DNA of 64,000 nt from Vibrio ishigakensis (GCF_024347675.1 NZ_AP024881.1:62001-126000); one strand, 5' to 3'. Positions 1-9,317 are shown, numbered from the stretch's first letter. The notes: a model not told the origin generated them from the letters alone. Numbers and translations: made by a program.

Positions 1-1
1 T

Positions 2-367
2 AAAGCGAGTAAAGATGACTCTTACACCGAGATCGAAATTACTAGCCTGTCAGTAAACAATCAGCAGACTCTAGAGCAAACGCCTACCTATGCCATGGAA
101 ATCAAAGATAGAGTGGCGTTTAAATCAGTCTACCCATTTGGAGATGTGGCTGGTGGAGCGACTGCTGGCGAGTTTATTAGCGATACCAAAATTGACCTTG
201 CTGACCTAGCTATGGTGCAAAGATTTATGGGTTCAAACTCAAGCCTTGGGGATGACTACTGGCGCCATATCCGCTGGGGTTCTTCTCGAGCTGATGTTAA
301 TGGGGATGAAGTTATCGATATGAAAGATTTCTATACCATTTATCAAGAACTAGACATGCACAAATAA
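2..367 (+). CDS. C-terminal part of a protein with a dockerin-like module (5' end outside window)
   Basis: The reading frame is open from base 2 and runs without a stop to the TAA at 365-367, so this is the last ~121 codons of a longer protein. The terminal ~65 residues look like a dockerin: a degenerate first repeat (IDLADLAMVQRFMGS) and a second repeat with a clear calcium-loop pattern (ADVNGDEVIDMKDF), each followed by a helix. The in-frame ATG at 95 is probably internal. Dockerins bind cohesins, and the next gene, starting 19 bases downstream, carries a cohesin-like module. The main function of the protein cannot be seen because its N-terminus is missing. The dockerin call is by eye and moderately confident. 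Confidence 0.65.
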   Translation, partial: KASKDDSYTEIEITSLSVNNQQTLEQTPTYAMEIKDRVAFKSVYPFGDVAGGATAGEFISDTKIDLADLAMVQRFMGSNSSLGDDYWRHIRWGSSRADVNGDEVIDMKDFYTIYQELDMHK

Positions 368-386
368 CAAGGGAGCCATGATTGAT

Positions 387-1217
387 ATGTTGACTAAAAA
401 TAAACTGCTGTTTGCTCTGCTTGCTACGTGTTTTGCTCTAGCGGGCTGTGATGATGAATCTGCTGCTGAGGTTTCACAGGGGAATATCTCTTTAAATGTT
501 GAAGAGGCTTGGGATGCTGAGAAAAACGTGACCTATGATGTCATTGCGAGCAATGCGGGAGACCCAGGTAAGATAAATTGGTCTGTTAGCGATACCTCTG
601 TGCTAGAGATAAGCTCGATCGAGCAAGGCGGTTCAGCAATCAGAGTGAAAGCACTCGACTATGGCAGCGCAACCATTACGGCGAGTATTAGCAATGGAAA
701 TACCATAGAGTCGGTAGTTACTGTCGAGGGCTTATCTGAGAACGTATTTGCGGTGAAACCATCATCAACTGCTCAATCAACTCAGTCTGCTGAAGGAGAC
801 AGTTTCGCTAGTTTTGCCCTTACTATGCCTCACAGCAGTGGTGTATTAAATGCCAAGGTGGCTTTTGAGGTAGAGGCGAGTTCCCTCGACACTGCAAATT
901 CAACCGTAACGGGTCATGGGATGTTCCAAGCATTGGAAAATGACCTTGGTGAGCAGATTGTCTGGACCGGCTCTGATGGTGATAAGCAACAGGGCTATGT
1001 GATCCTTTACGCGGTTAGTGAAGAGTTAGGAGACCTATTCTACGGAGTTCCAGCGCAAGAGGAACTGACGCTAGGTACGATTAACTTTAAGGTTTCTAAT
1101 GAAGATGTTGCTCTTACTATCACTAGCGTAGAAGTAGCGGGTGTGAATGAACTTCTTAACGTTCATCAGTATGAACCTCCTTTAGTTACAGATACAGCAT
1201 CGGTATCAACCAACTAG
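387..1217 (+). CDS. Putative lipoprotein with Ig-like (BIG2-type) and cohesin-like modules
   Basis: A lysine-containing N-terminus, a hydrophobic stretch and a lipobox (ALAGC, then DD) mark a lipoprotein signal peptide. Asp-Asp after the Cys could affect sorting to the inner or outer membrane. Roughly residues 30-115 resemble a bacterial Ig-like domain (INWSVSD...VLEIS...GSATITA). The rest, to about residue 260, has the beta-strand pattern of a cohesin, ending in LGTINFKV...LTITSVEVAG. The start at ATG 387 sits 11 bases after GGGAG; ATG 378 is an in-frame alternative only 2-3 bases from it. It is co-directional and closely spaced with the dockerin-bearing gene upstream, so it may hold that protein at the cell envelope. 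That role is inferred. Confidence 0.65.
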   Translation: MLTKNKLLFALLATCFALAGCDDESAAEVSQGNISLNVEEAWDAEKNVTYDVIASNAGDPGKINWSVSDTSVLEISSIEQGGSAIRVKALDYGSATITASISNGNTIESVVTVEGLSENVFAVKPSSTAQSTQSAEGDSFASFALTMPHSSGVLNAKVAFEVEASSLDTANSTVTGHGMFQALENDLGEQIVWTGSDGDKQQGYVILYAVSEELGDLFYGVPAQEELTLGTINFKVSNEDVALTITSVEVAGVNELLNVHQYEPPLVTDTASVSTN

Positions 1218-1230
1218 GTTCGAGATATAA

Positions 1231-1261
1231 AAAAATGCCAGCAACACTGCTGGCATTTTTT
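1231..1261. terminator. Bidirectional rho-independent terminator
   Basis: A 13-bp perfect stem (1231-1243 with 1248-1260) and an ACAC loop have A and T runs on both flanks. It can end both the rightward lipoprotein transcript and the leftward rlmJ-gor transcript. Confidence 0.85.
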
Positions 1262-1278
1262 CGTTTCAAAACCTGCGA

Positions 1279-2634
1279 TTAACGCATGGTAACAAACTCT
1301 TCTGAGCCCGTTGGGTGGATAGCCACAACAGAGTCGAAGTCAGCTTTAGTTGCGCCCATCTTCATAGCAACACCAAAGCCTTGGATCATCTCATCAACTG
1401 TGTAGCCGATACCGTGTAGGCCAACAACCTTCTCGTCGTCGCCGGCACATACTAGCTTCATCTTACAAGGTTGACGGTGCTTAGTTACTGCAGTGTACAT
1501 GGCAGTGAAGCTAGAGGTGTACACCTTAACGTTTTCTTCGCCAAACTCTGCAATTGCTTCTTGTTCAGTCAGACCGATAGTGCCGATTGGTGGGTGGCTG
1601 AATACCACAGTCGGGACTAGCTTGTAGTCCATCTTAGCGTCTGGTTTGTTGTTGAATAGACGCTCAGAAAGCTGACGACCCGCTTTAACTGCAACTGGCG
1701 TTAGTTCGATGCCGCCTTCCATGATGTCACCTACGCAGTAGATACCGTCAACGTTAGTTTGTTGATACTCGTCTACCTTGATGTAGCCACGGTCAGTGGT
1801 TTCTACACCTGTCGCATTTAGGTTGATCGCGTCTGTGGTTGGGTGACGACCGATAGCCCAGATTAGGGTATCAACGTTGTGGCTGTTGCCGTTCTCAAGG
1901 TGCAGAGTTAGGCTGCCATCTTCCTCTTTCACTACCTCTTTTGGTACGGAGTGAGTGTGAAGGGTTGGACCTTCAGCCGTCATTACTTCAGTAAGGGTCT
2001 CGATGATCATAGGGTCAAAGCTACGAAGTGGAGACTCTTTACGCACGAATAGGTCGGTTTGAGTACCAAGTGCACTTAGAACGCCGGCGATCTCAACCGC
2101 GATGTAGCCCGCACCAACAACCGCAACACGCTTAGGTTGCTCGGTTAGGTCGAAGAAACCGTTCGAATCGATACCGTGTTCAGCACCAGGGATATTTGGG
2201 ATAGTTGGGCGACCGCCAACGGCGATAAGGATATGGTCAGCGGTGTAATGCTCGCCATTTACTTCAACGGTTTTCGCGTCAACGAATTTAGCAAAGCCCT
2301 TGATTACCTCAACCTTGTTGTTGCCTAGCACACGGTCATAAGACTGGTGGATACGGCCGATATAAGCCTGACGGCTTTCCACTAGGGTAGACCAGTTGAA
2401 GCCTTTTACATCCACATCAAAGCCGTAGTCTTCAGCGTATAGGTTCATCGCCTCAGCTACCTGAGCGCCGTGCCACATTACCTTTTTAGGCACACAGCCA
2501 ACGTTCACACAGGTACCGCCAAGGTCTTTCGCTTCAATCAAAGCTACCTTAGCACCATACATAGCCGCTCGGTTTGCAGAAGCGATGCCGCCACTGCCGC
2601 CACCAATACAGATGTAATCAAAATGAGTTGCCAT
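1279..2634 (-). CDS. gor: Glutathione reductase (NADPH)
   Basis: This FAD-dependent pyridine nucleotide-disulfide reductase reduces glutathione disulfide with NADPH in the cytoplasm. The N-terminal FAD motif is GGGSGG (residues 11-16). The redox pair is C42 and C47 in [14 protein letters not shown] second dinucleotide motif is VGAGYIAVE, and the C-terminus has the catalytic HPTGSEEF. Length is 451 aa, close to the 450 of E. coli Gor. The start at 2634 (MATHFDY) is chosen because GGAG lies 6 bases upstream; an in-frame TTG 12 bases further up is less likely. It follows rlmJ by 44 bases on the same strand, and the rlmJ-gor pairing is also found in E. coli. Confidence 0.96.
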   Translation of the reverse strand: MATHFDYICIGGGSGGIASANRAAMYGAKVALIEAKDLGGTCVNVGCVPKKVMWHGAQVAEAMNLYAEDYGFDVDVKGFNWSTLVESRQAYIGRIHQSYDRVLGNNKVEVIKGFAKFVDAKTVEVNGEHYTADHILIAVGGRPTIPNIPGAEHGIDSNGFFDLTEQPKRVAVVGAGYIAVEIAGVLSALGTQTDLFVRKESPLRSFDPMIIETLTEVMTAEGPTLHTHSVPKEVVKEEDGSLTLHLENGNSHNVDTLIWAIGRHPTTDAINLNATGVETTDRGYIKVDEYQQTNVDGIYCVGDIMEGGIELTPVAVKAGRQLSERLFNNKPDAKMDYKLVPTVVFSHPPIGTIGLTEQEAIAEFGEENVKVYTSSFTAMYTAVTKHRQPCKMKLVCAGDDEKVVGLHGIGYTVDEMIQGFGVAMKMGATKADFDSVVAIHPTGSEEFVTMR

Positions 2635-2678
2635 TATTTTCTCCAAATTCCTTGTGTATTTTTTATATGGGGTGCCTT

Positions 2679-3515
2679 TTACTCAGGTACAACCCATTCA
2701 ACCTTGAAGTGACCAGTTGAAGGTGCGATTGCTTGCTTAAGCAATGGCAGAATCTCTTTCATTTGGCTTTCTAGCTTCCATGGCGGGTTGATGACGATCA
2801 TGCCAGATGCCGTCATGCCGCGTTCGTTTGTGTCTGGGGACACCCCTAGTTCAATCTGCAAAATCTTCTTAATGCCAAGGCCTTCGAGGCCCTCAAGCAT
2901 GTCATCGATATCGTAGCGATTCACCACAGGATACCAAATCGCATAGATGCCCGTAGCCCAGCGTTTGTAACTTTGTGCAATGGCATTTACAACATCGCGG
3001 TATTCTTTGGCTAGCTCATACGGTGGGTCGATAAGTACCAGGCCTCGACGCTCTTGAGGTGGAAGGCTCGCCTTTAGGCGCTTAAAGCCATCTTCTTTGT
3101 AGATGCGTACCTGACGGTCACGGTGGAACTCTTGCTCAAGAAGTGGGAAATCACTCGGGTGCAGCTCAGTTAAAACCATGCGGTCTTGCTTGCGTAGCTG
3201 TGCACGCGCAACGCGTGGAGAGCCAGGATAGTATCTTAGGTCTTCGCCTTGGTTTAGGGTGCGAATAGAGTCTAGATAGCTGGTTAGCTCTTCTGGCATA
3301 GCTTGTTGCCAGATCTTAGCGATACCTTGCTTGTATTCACCGGTTTTTTCAGACCATTCATGGGTTAGGTCATAGCGACCCACACCCGAATGGGTATCGT
3401 GATATACAAAGGGCTTATCCTTTTGCTTTAGCGCATCTAGGATTAGACTTTGAACTATGTGTTTAACAACGTCTGCATGGTTGCCAGCATGAAAGCTGTG
3501 GCGATAACTGAGCAC
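2679..3515 (-). CDS. rlmJ: 23S rRNA (adenine2030-N6)-methyltransferase RlmJ
   Basis: RlmJ makes m6A at position 2030 of 23S rRNA. The N-terminus ([19 protein letters not shown]) is highly characteristic of the family. The catalytic DPPY of N6-adenine methyltransferases is at residues 163-166 in LIDPPYE. Length is 278 aa (E. coli 280). It is transcribed with gor and divergently from prlC, with the two promoters presumably in 3516-3623. No truncation or frameshift is seen. Confidence 0.95.
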   Translation of the reverse strand: MLSYRHSFHAGNHADVVKHIVQSLILDALKQKDKPFVYHDTHSGVGRYDLTHEWSEKTGEYKQGIAKIWQQAMPEELTSYLDSIRTLNQGEDLRYYPGSPRVARAQLRKQDRMVLTELHPSDFPLLEQEFHRDRQVRIYKEDGFKRLKASLPPQERRGLVLIDPPYELAKEYRDVVNAIAQSYKRWATGIYAIWYPVVNRYDIDDMLEGLEGLGIKKILQIELGVSPDTNERGMTASGMIVINPPWKLESQMKEILPLLKQAIAPSTGHFKVEWVVPE

Positions 3516-3623
3516 AGTATCTCCTAGGAATGATCGATATAGAGTCTCACGCCAGTATACTTGAAAAACGCCTAAGCTGTCGCAATCTAAGTATCTATAA
3601 GATAAAACAAAAGGGAACTTCCA

Positions 3624-5666
3624 ATGCCTAACCCGTTGCTTGATTTTACTGATTTACCTCCGTTTTCGGACATTAAGCCTGAGCATGTTAAGCCTGCCGT
3701 GGAAAAGGCAATCGCAGACTGCCGTCATAAGATTGACCTGGTTCTAGAAGGGAATGAAAATCCAACTTGGGACAACATCTGCTTGCCTATCGATGAAACC
3801 GATTCGGTTCTTTCTCGCCTTTGGTCTCCTGTGAGCCATTTGAACTCGGTTGCTAACAGTGAAGAACTTCGTGAAGCGTACGAGAGCTGCTTGCCACTAC
3901 TGTCTGAGTTCAGCACTTGGGTTGGTCAGCACAAGGGATTGTACGAAGCCTATAAGACCATCAAGAACTCTGGTGAGTTTGAGCGTCTGTCTCAGGCTAA
4001 GCAAAAATCTATTACCGATGCACTGCGTGATTTCGAGCTATCTGGTATTGGTCTACCTGCAGATGAACAGCACAGATACGGTGAGATCAGTAAGCGACTC
4101 TCCGAGCTTGCGTCTAAGTTCTCAAACAACGTTCTTGATGCCACCATGGGTTGGTCAAAGCACATCACAGATGTATCTGAGCTTTCAGGTATGCCAGAGT
4201 CTGCACTAGAGGCAGCTAAAGCGGCGGCTGAGGCGAAAGAGCTTGAGGGTTATCTACTAACACTAGAGATGCCTTCGTATATTCCAGTATTAACTTACTG
4301 TGACAATCAAGAACTGCGCCGTGAGATGTATGAAGCGTACAACACCCGTGCGTCTGATCGTGGTCCAAATGCTGGTCAGTGGGATAACTCAGAGATCATG
4401 GCTGAGCAGCTTAAGCTTCGTCATGAGATTGCGCGTATGTTGGGCTTCTCTAACTACAGTGAACGTTCCATTGCCACTAAGATGGCAGAGTCTACCGAGC
4501 AGGTACTTGGTTTCCTAAATGACCTAGCAACCAAGGCCAAAGCACAAGGTGAGCGCGAGGTTGAAGAGCTAGCACTGTTTGCCCATGCGGAGTATGACGT
4601 TCATGAATTAAACCTATGGGACATTGCTTACTACAGTGAAAAGCAGAAGCAGAGTCTATTCAGCATCTCTGACGAAGACCTGCGCCCATACTTCCCTGAA
4701 GATAAAGTGATTTCTGGTCTATTCGAGGTGCTTAAGCGCGTCTTTGGTATGACAGTACAAGAGCGCAAGGGTGTGGATGTATGGCACGAATCTGTGCGCT
4801 TCTTTGATATCTACAACCCGCAGGGAGAAGTTCGTGGTAGCTTCTATCTTGATTTGTATGCCCGTGAACACAAGCGTGGTGGTGCATGGATGGATGAGTG
4901 CCGAGTACGTCGTACCACCATCGATGGCACGCTAGAAACGCCAGTGGCGTATCTAACCTGTAACTTCAACAAGCCAGTGGGTGACAAGCCTGCGCTGTTT
5001 ACTCACAACGAAGTAACCACTCTGTTCCATGAATTTGGCCATGGTATCCACCACATGCTGACCCAGATCGATGTGTCTTCAGTGTCTGGTATCAATGGCG
5101 TGCCGTGGGATGCGGTTGAATTGCCAAGTCAGTTCCTAGAAAACTGGTGTTGGGAAGAAGAGGCGCTAGCCTTTATTTCGGGTCACTTCGAAACCGGTGA
5201 GCCACTTCCGAAAGAAATGCTCGAGAAAATGCTAGCAGCGAAAAACTTCCAGTCGGCGATGTTTATCCTGCGTCAGCTAGAATTCGGATTGTTTGACTTC
5301 ACTCTGCATACCGAATTCGATCCAGAGATAGGTGCTCGCGTTCTTGAGACACTGGCTGAGGTGAAAGAGAAGGTAGCCGTTCTTCCTAGCCTAGAGTGGA
5401 ACCGTTTCTCCCACGCATTTAGCCATATTTTTGCTGGTGGCTACAGCGCGGGTTACTACAGTTATCTTTGGGCTGAGGTGCTGTCTTCAGATGCGTTCTC
5501 TCGCTTTGAGGAAGAGGGCATCTTCAACGAGACTACAGGTAAGAGTTTCCTCAACAACATCCTTGAGATGGGTGGCAGTGAGGAGCCTATGGAGCTATTC
5601 AAACGCTTCCGTGGCCGTGAGCCAGAGATCGATGCCTTGCTTCGACACTCAGGCATCAGCGCCTAA
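3624..5666 (+). CDS. prlC: Oligopeptidase A (M3 zinc metallopeptidase)
   Basis: A cytoplasmic zinc endopeptidase that degrades short peptides, including cleaved signal peptides. The M3 signature HEFGH is at residues 469-473 (FHEFGHGIHHM), with the downstream zinc ligand region ELPSQFLENW. Length is 680 aa, the same as E. coli PrlC. The start ATG has GGGAA a few bases upstream. In E. coli prlC is followed directly by rsmJ; here asnC is inserted between them on the opposite strand. Confidence 0.96.
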   Translation: MPNPLLDFTDLPPFSDIKPEHVKPAVEKAIADCRHKIDLVLEGNENPTWDNICLPIDETDSVLSRLWSPVSHLNSVANSEELREAYESCLPLLSEFSTWVGQHKGLYEAYKTIKNSGEFERLSQAKQKSITDALRDFELSGIGLPADEQHRYGEISKRLSELASKFSNNVLDATMGWSKHITDVSELSGMPESALEAAKAAAEAKELEGYLLTLEMPSYIPVLTYCDNQELRREMYEAYNTRASDRGPNAGQWDNSEIMAEQLKLRHEIARMLGFSNYSERSIATKMAESTEQVLGFLNDLATKAKAQGEREVEELALFAHAEYDVHELNLWDIAYYSEKQKQSLFSISDEDLRPYFPEDKVISGLFEVLKRVFGMTVQERKGVDVWHESVRFFDIYNPQGEVRGSFYLDLYAREHKRGGAWMDECRVRRTTIDGTLETPVAYLTCNFNKPVGDKPALFTHNEVTTLFHEFGHGIHHMLTQIDVSSVSGINGVPWDAVELPSQFLENWCWEEEALAFISGHFETGEPLPKEMLEKMLAAKNFQSAMFILRQLEFGLFDFTLHTEFDPEIGARVLETLAEVKEKVAVLPSLEWNRFSHAFSHIFAGGYSAGYYSYLWAEVLSSDAFSRFEEEGIFNETTGKSFLNNILEMGGSEEPMELFKRFRGREPEIDALLRHSGISA

Positions 5667-5673
5667 CAGAACT

Positions 5674-5701
5674 AAAAACGCCAGCATCAGCTGGCGTTTT
5701 T
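5674..5701. terminator. Bidirectional terminator between prlC and asnC
   Basis: A 12-bp stem (5674-5685 with 5690-5701) and an ATCA loop, with A and T runs on the two sides. It serves the convergent prlC and asnC genes; the asnC stop codon overlaps its end. Confidence 0.85.
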
Positions 5702-6162
5702 TATGGGTTCACATTTCTGTTGATTGGGTTCTGTAGCGAGATAAGGGTTTCAGTAGATTGCACCTCATCGATAGCCTGAAGTTTGTTGATCAGCACGTGT
5801 TGCAGCTCTTCAATACTGCGGCACATCAGCTTAACGAAAATGCTGTAGGCACCTGTGGTGTAATAAGCTTCAACCACTTCGTCTAGGGCATTAAGCTTCT
5901 CTAGAGCCGAGTGATAATCTTTAGCCGCGTTGAGGTTGATGCCGATAAAGCAACACACGTCGTAGCCAAGCATCTTGGTATTCACGACCACCTCAGTCCC
6001 TTCAATGACTCCAGCTCCTTTCATCTTCTCAATGCGCACATGCACAGTTGCTGGGCTGACATGAAACTGCTTCGCCATCTCTGCATAGGGAGTGCGAGCA
6101 TCTATCATCAAGGTTTTTAGAATGTCTTTGTCCAACTGATCGAGCAGAGGTGTTGGATTCAT
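5701..6162 (-). CDS. asnC: Transcriptional regulator AsnC (Lrp/AsnC family)
   Basis: This is an asparagine-responsive regulator with an N-terminal helix-turn-helix (about residues 5-60, including YAEMAKQFHVSPATVHVRIEKM) and a C-terminal ligand-binding RAM domain (CCFIGINLNAAKDYHSALEKL onward). Length is 153 aa, close to E. coli AsnC (152). In E. coli AsnC activates asnA next to it. Here the neighbours are prlC and rsmJ, so its target lies elsewhere or beyond this window. The overall match makes AsnC itself more likely than Lrp or another paralogue. Confidence 0.85.
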   Translation of the reverse strand: MNPTPLLDQLDKDILKTLMIDARTPYAEMAKQFHVSPATVHVRIEKMKGAGVIEGTEVVVNTKMLGYDVCCFIGINLNAAKDYHSALEKLNALDEVVEAYYTTGAYSIFVKLMCRSIEELQHVLINKLQAIDEVQSTETLISLQNPINRNVNP

Positions 6163-6236
6163 TAGATTTCCCCGAAACTTATAGTGGAATAAGATAAACT
6201 ATATCCTGTTTGAAAAATTACTGAAGAGAGAAGAGC

Positions 6237-7019
6237 TTGCAGATTCAACTGTTGGCATCCCAAGAGCGTCAATCTGAGCTGAATGAATTGGCTGAGCGCT
6301 GGGGATTGAAGCACGACCCAGAGAGCGTTTTTGCCTTGGTTCTAGAAGATAAGCTTGAGCTGAAGAAGCTGGATGAACCTAAGCTGGGTTCTATCTTTGT
6401 TGATTTCGCTGGTGGCGCTGTGGCTCACCGTCGTAAATTCGGTGGCGGTAAAGGTCAGGCTATTGCCAAGGCCGCTGGCCTTAACAAGGGTGTGACTCCG
6501 AATGTGCTAGACGGCACCGCAGGCCTTGGCCGTGATGCTTTTGTTCTCGCTTCTCTTGGATGCAAGGTGCAGATGGTGGAGCGCCACCCTGTGGTTGCCG
6601 CTCTTCTTGATGATGGCCTTAAGCGCGCCAAGTCAGATCCTGAGATTGGTACTTGGGTGAGCGAACGAATGAGCCTTCTGCACGCCTCAAGCCTAGATGC
6701 GCTATCTAAACTGGCAGAAGATTTAGGGTTCGTGAAGCCTGATGTGGTCTATCTCGACCCTATGTATCCTCACCCAGAGAACAAAAAGAAAAGTGCTCTG
6801 GTAAAGAAAGAGATGCGCGTATTCCAGCACTTAGTGGGCGCTGATCTCGATGCTGATGGTTTGCTAACACCAGCCCTTGAGCTTGCAACCAAGCGGGTTG
6901 TGGTTAAGCGTCCCGATTATGCGAACTGGCTCGATGAGAAAAAACCTAGCATGGCTATAGAGACTAAAAAGAACCGCTTTGACGTGTATGTGAAGTCGGC
7001 CATGGATAGCCAAAATTAA
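6237..7019 (+). CDS. rsmJ: 16S rRNA (guanine1516-N2)-methyltransferase RsmJ
   Basis: RsmJ methylates G1516 of 16S rRNA. The family core is visible: [25 protein letters not shown], the SAM-binding [25 protein letters not shown] and [12 protein letters not shown]. Length is 260 aa (E. coli about 250). The start codon is TTG at 6237, giving MQIQLL, which lines up with the E. coli N-terminus, and there is a purine-rich GAGAGAAGAG upstream. No ATG start in this frame fits the family. It is divergent from asnC. Confidence 0.93.
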   Translation: MQIQLLASQERQSELNELAERWGLKHDPESVFALVLEDKLELKKLDEPKLGSIFVDFAGGAVAHRRKFGGGKGQAIAKAAGLNKGVTPNVLDGTAGLGRDAFVLASLGCKVQMVERHPVVAALLDDGLKRAKSDPEIGTWVSERMSLLHASSLDALSKLAEDLGFVKPDVVYLDPMYPHPENKKKSALVKKEMRVFQHLVGADLDADGLLTPALELATKRVVVKRPDYANWLDEKKPSMAIETKKNRFDVYVKSAMDSQN

Positions 7020-7049
7020 AACTTGAATTGCCTTTACCTCGCCACTATA

Positions 7050-7070
7050 TCTAAGTAATAATCATTCTTA
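7050..7070 (+). promoter_or_regulatory. Fur-box-like site before the Cys/Lys-rich hypothetical gene
   Basis: The segment CTAAGTAATAATCATTCTT matches the 19-base Fur consensus at 12 positions by eye, including an unbroken run over ATAATCATT. It lies about 30 bases before the ATG at 7096. Iron control is a hypothesis. Confidence 0.4.
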
Positions 7071-7095
7071 TTTCTTCTTTGGCTAGTGAGGTGTT

Positions 7096-7659
7096 ATGGC
7101 TAAGAAAATGTGCAAATTAAACCGACGCACTATTGCAGCGAGTATGGGGGCAGTCTATTCCATCGTGGCTGAACCTAAGTTTGTGTGTCGCTCTTGTGCC
7201 CGCTCTGCGGATAAAAGTGCCAATTTGTGCAAGCCTACTCCGATACCTCCCAAGGCATGTCGCAGTGCGAATCCATCTCTAGAGATAGTAGAAGAGTGCG
7301 CACTGGTAGCAGAAGCTAAGCAGACTCAGACGATTTCTGAGGTTAAGAAGCCAGAAAAAACCGTTGTTGAGGTCAAACCAAGCAAGCCGCAGATCAAGCG
7401 TGCAGAGCGAGCGGTTGCTAAGGCAAAAATGAAGCGAACGGAAACTGCCGAGGTGGTAGAGCTTGAACCGCGTATCAACGAGAAAGCGCTGAAGAAACAG
7501 CGTAAAGCGTTAAAGCAACAGAAAAAGCTGTATAAGAAACTTAAGAAGCTCCTAAAAAAAGAGCAGAAACTGACTCAGAAGCGAGCAAAACTGGATGCTC
7601 ATCTAAACGAGGTCTTCGAAGCCTCAAATGTACAAGCCAGCAGCAAACATCTACATTAA
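7096..7659 (+). CDS. Hypothetical protein: Cys-rich N-terminus, Lys-rich coiled-coil C-terminus
   Basis: No family is recognised. The 187-aa product has six cysteines in its first ~70 residues (including FVCRSCARS), a middle segment rich in Lys, Glu, Val and Pro, and a very basic helical segment around residues 130-170 (repeated KKLKKLLKKEQK-like units) likely to form a coiled coil or bind nucleic acid. No signal peptide or membrane segment is evident. The start ATG has GAGG 6-7 bases upstream. A Fur-box-like sequence lies just upstream and a terminator just downstream, so it is probably a single-gene transcription unit. Confidence 0.7.
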   Translation: MAKKMCKLNRRTIAASMGAVYSIVAEPKFVCRSCARSADKSANLCKPTPIPPKACRSANPSLEIVEECALVAEAKQTQTISEVKKPEKTVVEVKPSKPQIKRAERAVAKAKMKRTETAEVVELEPRINEKALKKQRKALKQQKKLYKKLKKLLKKEQKLTQKRAKLDAHLNEVFEASNVQASSKHLH

Positions 7660-7663
7660 AAAA

Positions 7664-7685
7664 GGCCCTCAGTGAGGGCCTTTTT
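7664..7685. terminator. Bidirectional terminator (hypothetical gene / uspA)
   Basis: GGCCCTC (7664-7670) pairs with GAGGGCC (7674-7680) across a 3-base loop, flanked by A6 and T5. It lies between two convergent genes. Confidence 0.88.
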
Positions 7686-7695
7686 ACTTTCTGTG

Positions 7696-8118
7696 TTAAT
7701 CGAGCGGTACAACCAAAAGATCGATTGGCATATCGTGTACCAAATGCCTAGTGTTCGACAGCAACTTGCCCCAGAAGTCGTGGTGGTGACCACATACAAC
7801 TAGGTCGAAGCCCTGCTTCTTAATAGCATCTGACAACTCTTCTGCTAAGTCTCCTCGTCCAACCATAACGTTAGCGATTGGATAATCTACATGCTCAGCC
7901 AAGGTCTGTAGTTTATCGGTCGAGTGCTTGGTCACTGCAGCCTGATTATCTACAAGGTTTACATCGATAAGTCCAGCGTAGATGTTGTTGTAATTTACAT
8001 CGATATGGATCAGAGAAAGTTCAGCACCCACCGCTTTGGCTAGGTTGGCTGCTCTCTTTACTAGATATTCACTGTGATCGCCTAGGTCTACAGCGACTAC
8101 TATGTGTTGATAGCTCAT
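7696..8118 (-). CDS. uspA: Universal stress protein A
   Basis: A small cytoplasmic stress protein of the Usp fold, induced in many bacteria on growth arrest. The product starts MSYQHIVVAVDLGDHSEYLV and is 140 aa (E. coli UspA 144). The start at 8118 is chosen because AAGGAG lies 5 bases upstream; longer in-frame extensions up to 8256 have no such site and would add a non-homologous leader. It is divergent from ftnA, with uspB two genes along, a grouping typical of vibrios. Confidence 0.93.
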   Translation of the reverse strand: MSYQHIVVAVDLGDHSEYLVKRAANLAKAVGAELSLIHIDVNYNNIYAGLIDVNLVDNQAAVTKHSTDKLQTLAEHVDYPIANVMVGRGDLAEELSDAIKKQGFDLVVCGHHHDFWGKLLSNTRHLVHDMPIDLLVVPLD

Positions 8119-8248
8119 GACGGTCTCCTTGTTGTTTTTATTCTCTATTTTCAGTTTAGCAGTCCGTAAAATTGATTCTGCTAGAGTGATCCAAAGTTGC
8201 AAGATTTCACTACTTAATGGACGGGATTTTTGATTTGGAGCAATTTTT

Positions 8249-8291
8249 ATTAGCAATCGGCAACGGTGAGCGTGTTATATTTATTGCTAAT
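8249..8291. promoter_or_regulatory. Perfect 9-bp inverted repeat between uspA and ftnA
   Basis: ATTAGCAAT (8249-8257) and ATTGCTAAT (8283-8291) are exact inverted copies 25 bases apart in the divergent uspA-ftnA promoter region. No T run follows, so an operator or DNA loop is more likely than a terminator. The cognate regulator is unknown. Confidence 0.4.
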
Positions 8292-8323
8292 CAGCGGTAT
8301 TTAGAGAACAAGAGGAACGTCTT

Positions 8324-8851
8324 ATGCTGGCACAAGAAATGGTAGATAAACTAAATGAGCAAATTAACCTAGAATTTTTCTCATCCAATCTATACTTACA
8401 AATGAGTGCTTGGTGCGAAGACAAAGGTTTCGAGGGCGCGGCTGAGTTCATGCGCAAACATGCCACCGAAGAAATGGAGCACATGCAGCGACTTTTCACT
8501 TACGTTAGCGAGACAGGGTCAATGCCTATTTTAGGTACGATAGAAGCTCCGCGCTCTGAGTTCGCTACTTTAGGTGAAGTGTTCCGCGAGACATATGAGC
8601 ACGAGTGTATGATTACGGAAAAAATCAACAAACTCGCGCATGCTGCCTTTGTTAGTCAAGATTACTCAACGTTCAATTTCTTGCAGTGGTATGTGGCAGA
8701 ACAACACGAAGAAGAGAAATTGTTTAAAGGGATTTTAGACAAGCTAGAACTAGTAGGTGAGAACGGCCAAGCTCTGTTCTTCATCGACAAAGACCTAGCG
8801 ACCATGGCGAAAGAAGGTTCAACCTCAATAATGGATGTAGCCGCAGAGTAG
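8324..8851 (+). CDS. ftnA: Non-haem ferritin
   Basis: An iron-storage protein that oxidises Fe(II) and stores the mineral in a 24-subunit shell. The ferroxidase ligands are present at the expected places: E17, E50, H53, E94, Q127 and E130. Length is 175 aa (E. coli FtnA 165). It starts at ATG with GAGG about 8 bases upstream. It is followed by uspB in the same direction. No Fur box was recognised directly upstream; an inverted repeat lies 33 bases before the start. Confidence 0.95.
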   Translation: MLAQEMVDKLNEQINLEFFSSNLYLQMSAWCEDKGFEGAAEFMRKHATEEMEHMQRLFTYVSETGSMPILGTIEAPRSEFATLGEVFRETYEHECMITEKINKLAHAAFVSQDYSTFNFLQWYVAEQHEEEKLFKGILDKLELVGENGQALFFIDKDLATMAKEGSTSIMDVAAE

Positions 8852-8924
8852 GCTTCAGCTACTCGACTCTAACGATCTTGCACTGATCGTCTGGCTACTC
8901 CTTGAGGCTTAGGGAGGAAGAGAG

Positions 8925-9248
8925 ATGATCAGTGGGGATTTGATTATTTTTGCGCTTTTGACTGTAACAACAGTCAATTTTGTCCGTTATATCAGCACGT
9001 TGCGAACGCTCATATTCGTAATGCGAGAAGCTCACCCTTTACTATATCAACAGGTAGACGGGCGCGGTTTCTTTACTACTCAAGGAAACGTGGTCAAACA
9101 GTTCCGACTCTTCCACTATCTTCGCGGTCGCGAATACAAAGAACATCATGACCCTGTATTCGTTGAGAAATGCGATAAGGTCCGAGAGCTCTTCATACTG
9201 AGTTGTGCCTTACTGTTCGTAACCCTGATTGCTGCATTTAGCGTCTAG
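8925..9248 (+). CDS. uspB: Universal stress protein B
   Basis: A small inner-membrane protein of 107 aa (E. coli UspB 111) linked to stationary-phase ethanol resistance. Predicted membrane helices are at the N-terminus ([15 protein letters not shown]) and the C-terminus ([17 protein letters not shown]), with a charged soluble segment between them including [14 protein letters not shown]. The start ATG follows AGGGAGGAAGAG. A terminator ends the unit before the flavoprotein gene. Confidence 0.93.
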   Translation: MISGDLIIFALLTVTTVNFVRYISTLRTLIFVMREAHPLLYQQVDGRGFFTTQGNVVKQFRLFHYLRGREYKEHHDPVFVEKCDKVRELFILSCALLFVTLIAAFSV

Positions 9249-9288
9249 ATTGCAAGTCACAAGCAAGTGAGTACAATACACCCGCGAA

Positions 9289-9317
9289 GGGCATGCGTAT
9301 TGCGCATGTCCTTTTTT
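9289..9317 (+). terminator. Terminator after uspB
   Basis: GGGCATGCG (9289-9297) pairs with CGCATGTCC (9303-9311), with one G-U pair and a 5-base loop, followed by T6. Confidence 0.75.

Noticed and set aside
2470..2712. A rightward frame antisense to the gor start
   Set aside because: It is a shadow of gor, with no family features and no ribosome-binding site.
8119..8256. A 46-residue N-terminal extension of UspA
   Set aside because: The internal ATG at 8118 has a strong ribosome-binding site and matches the UspA family start; the extension has neither.
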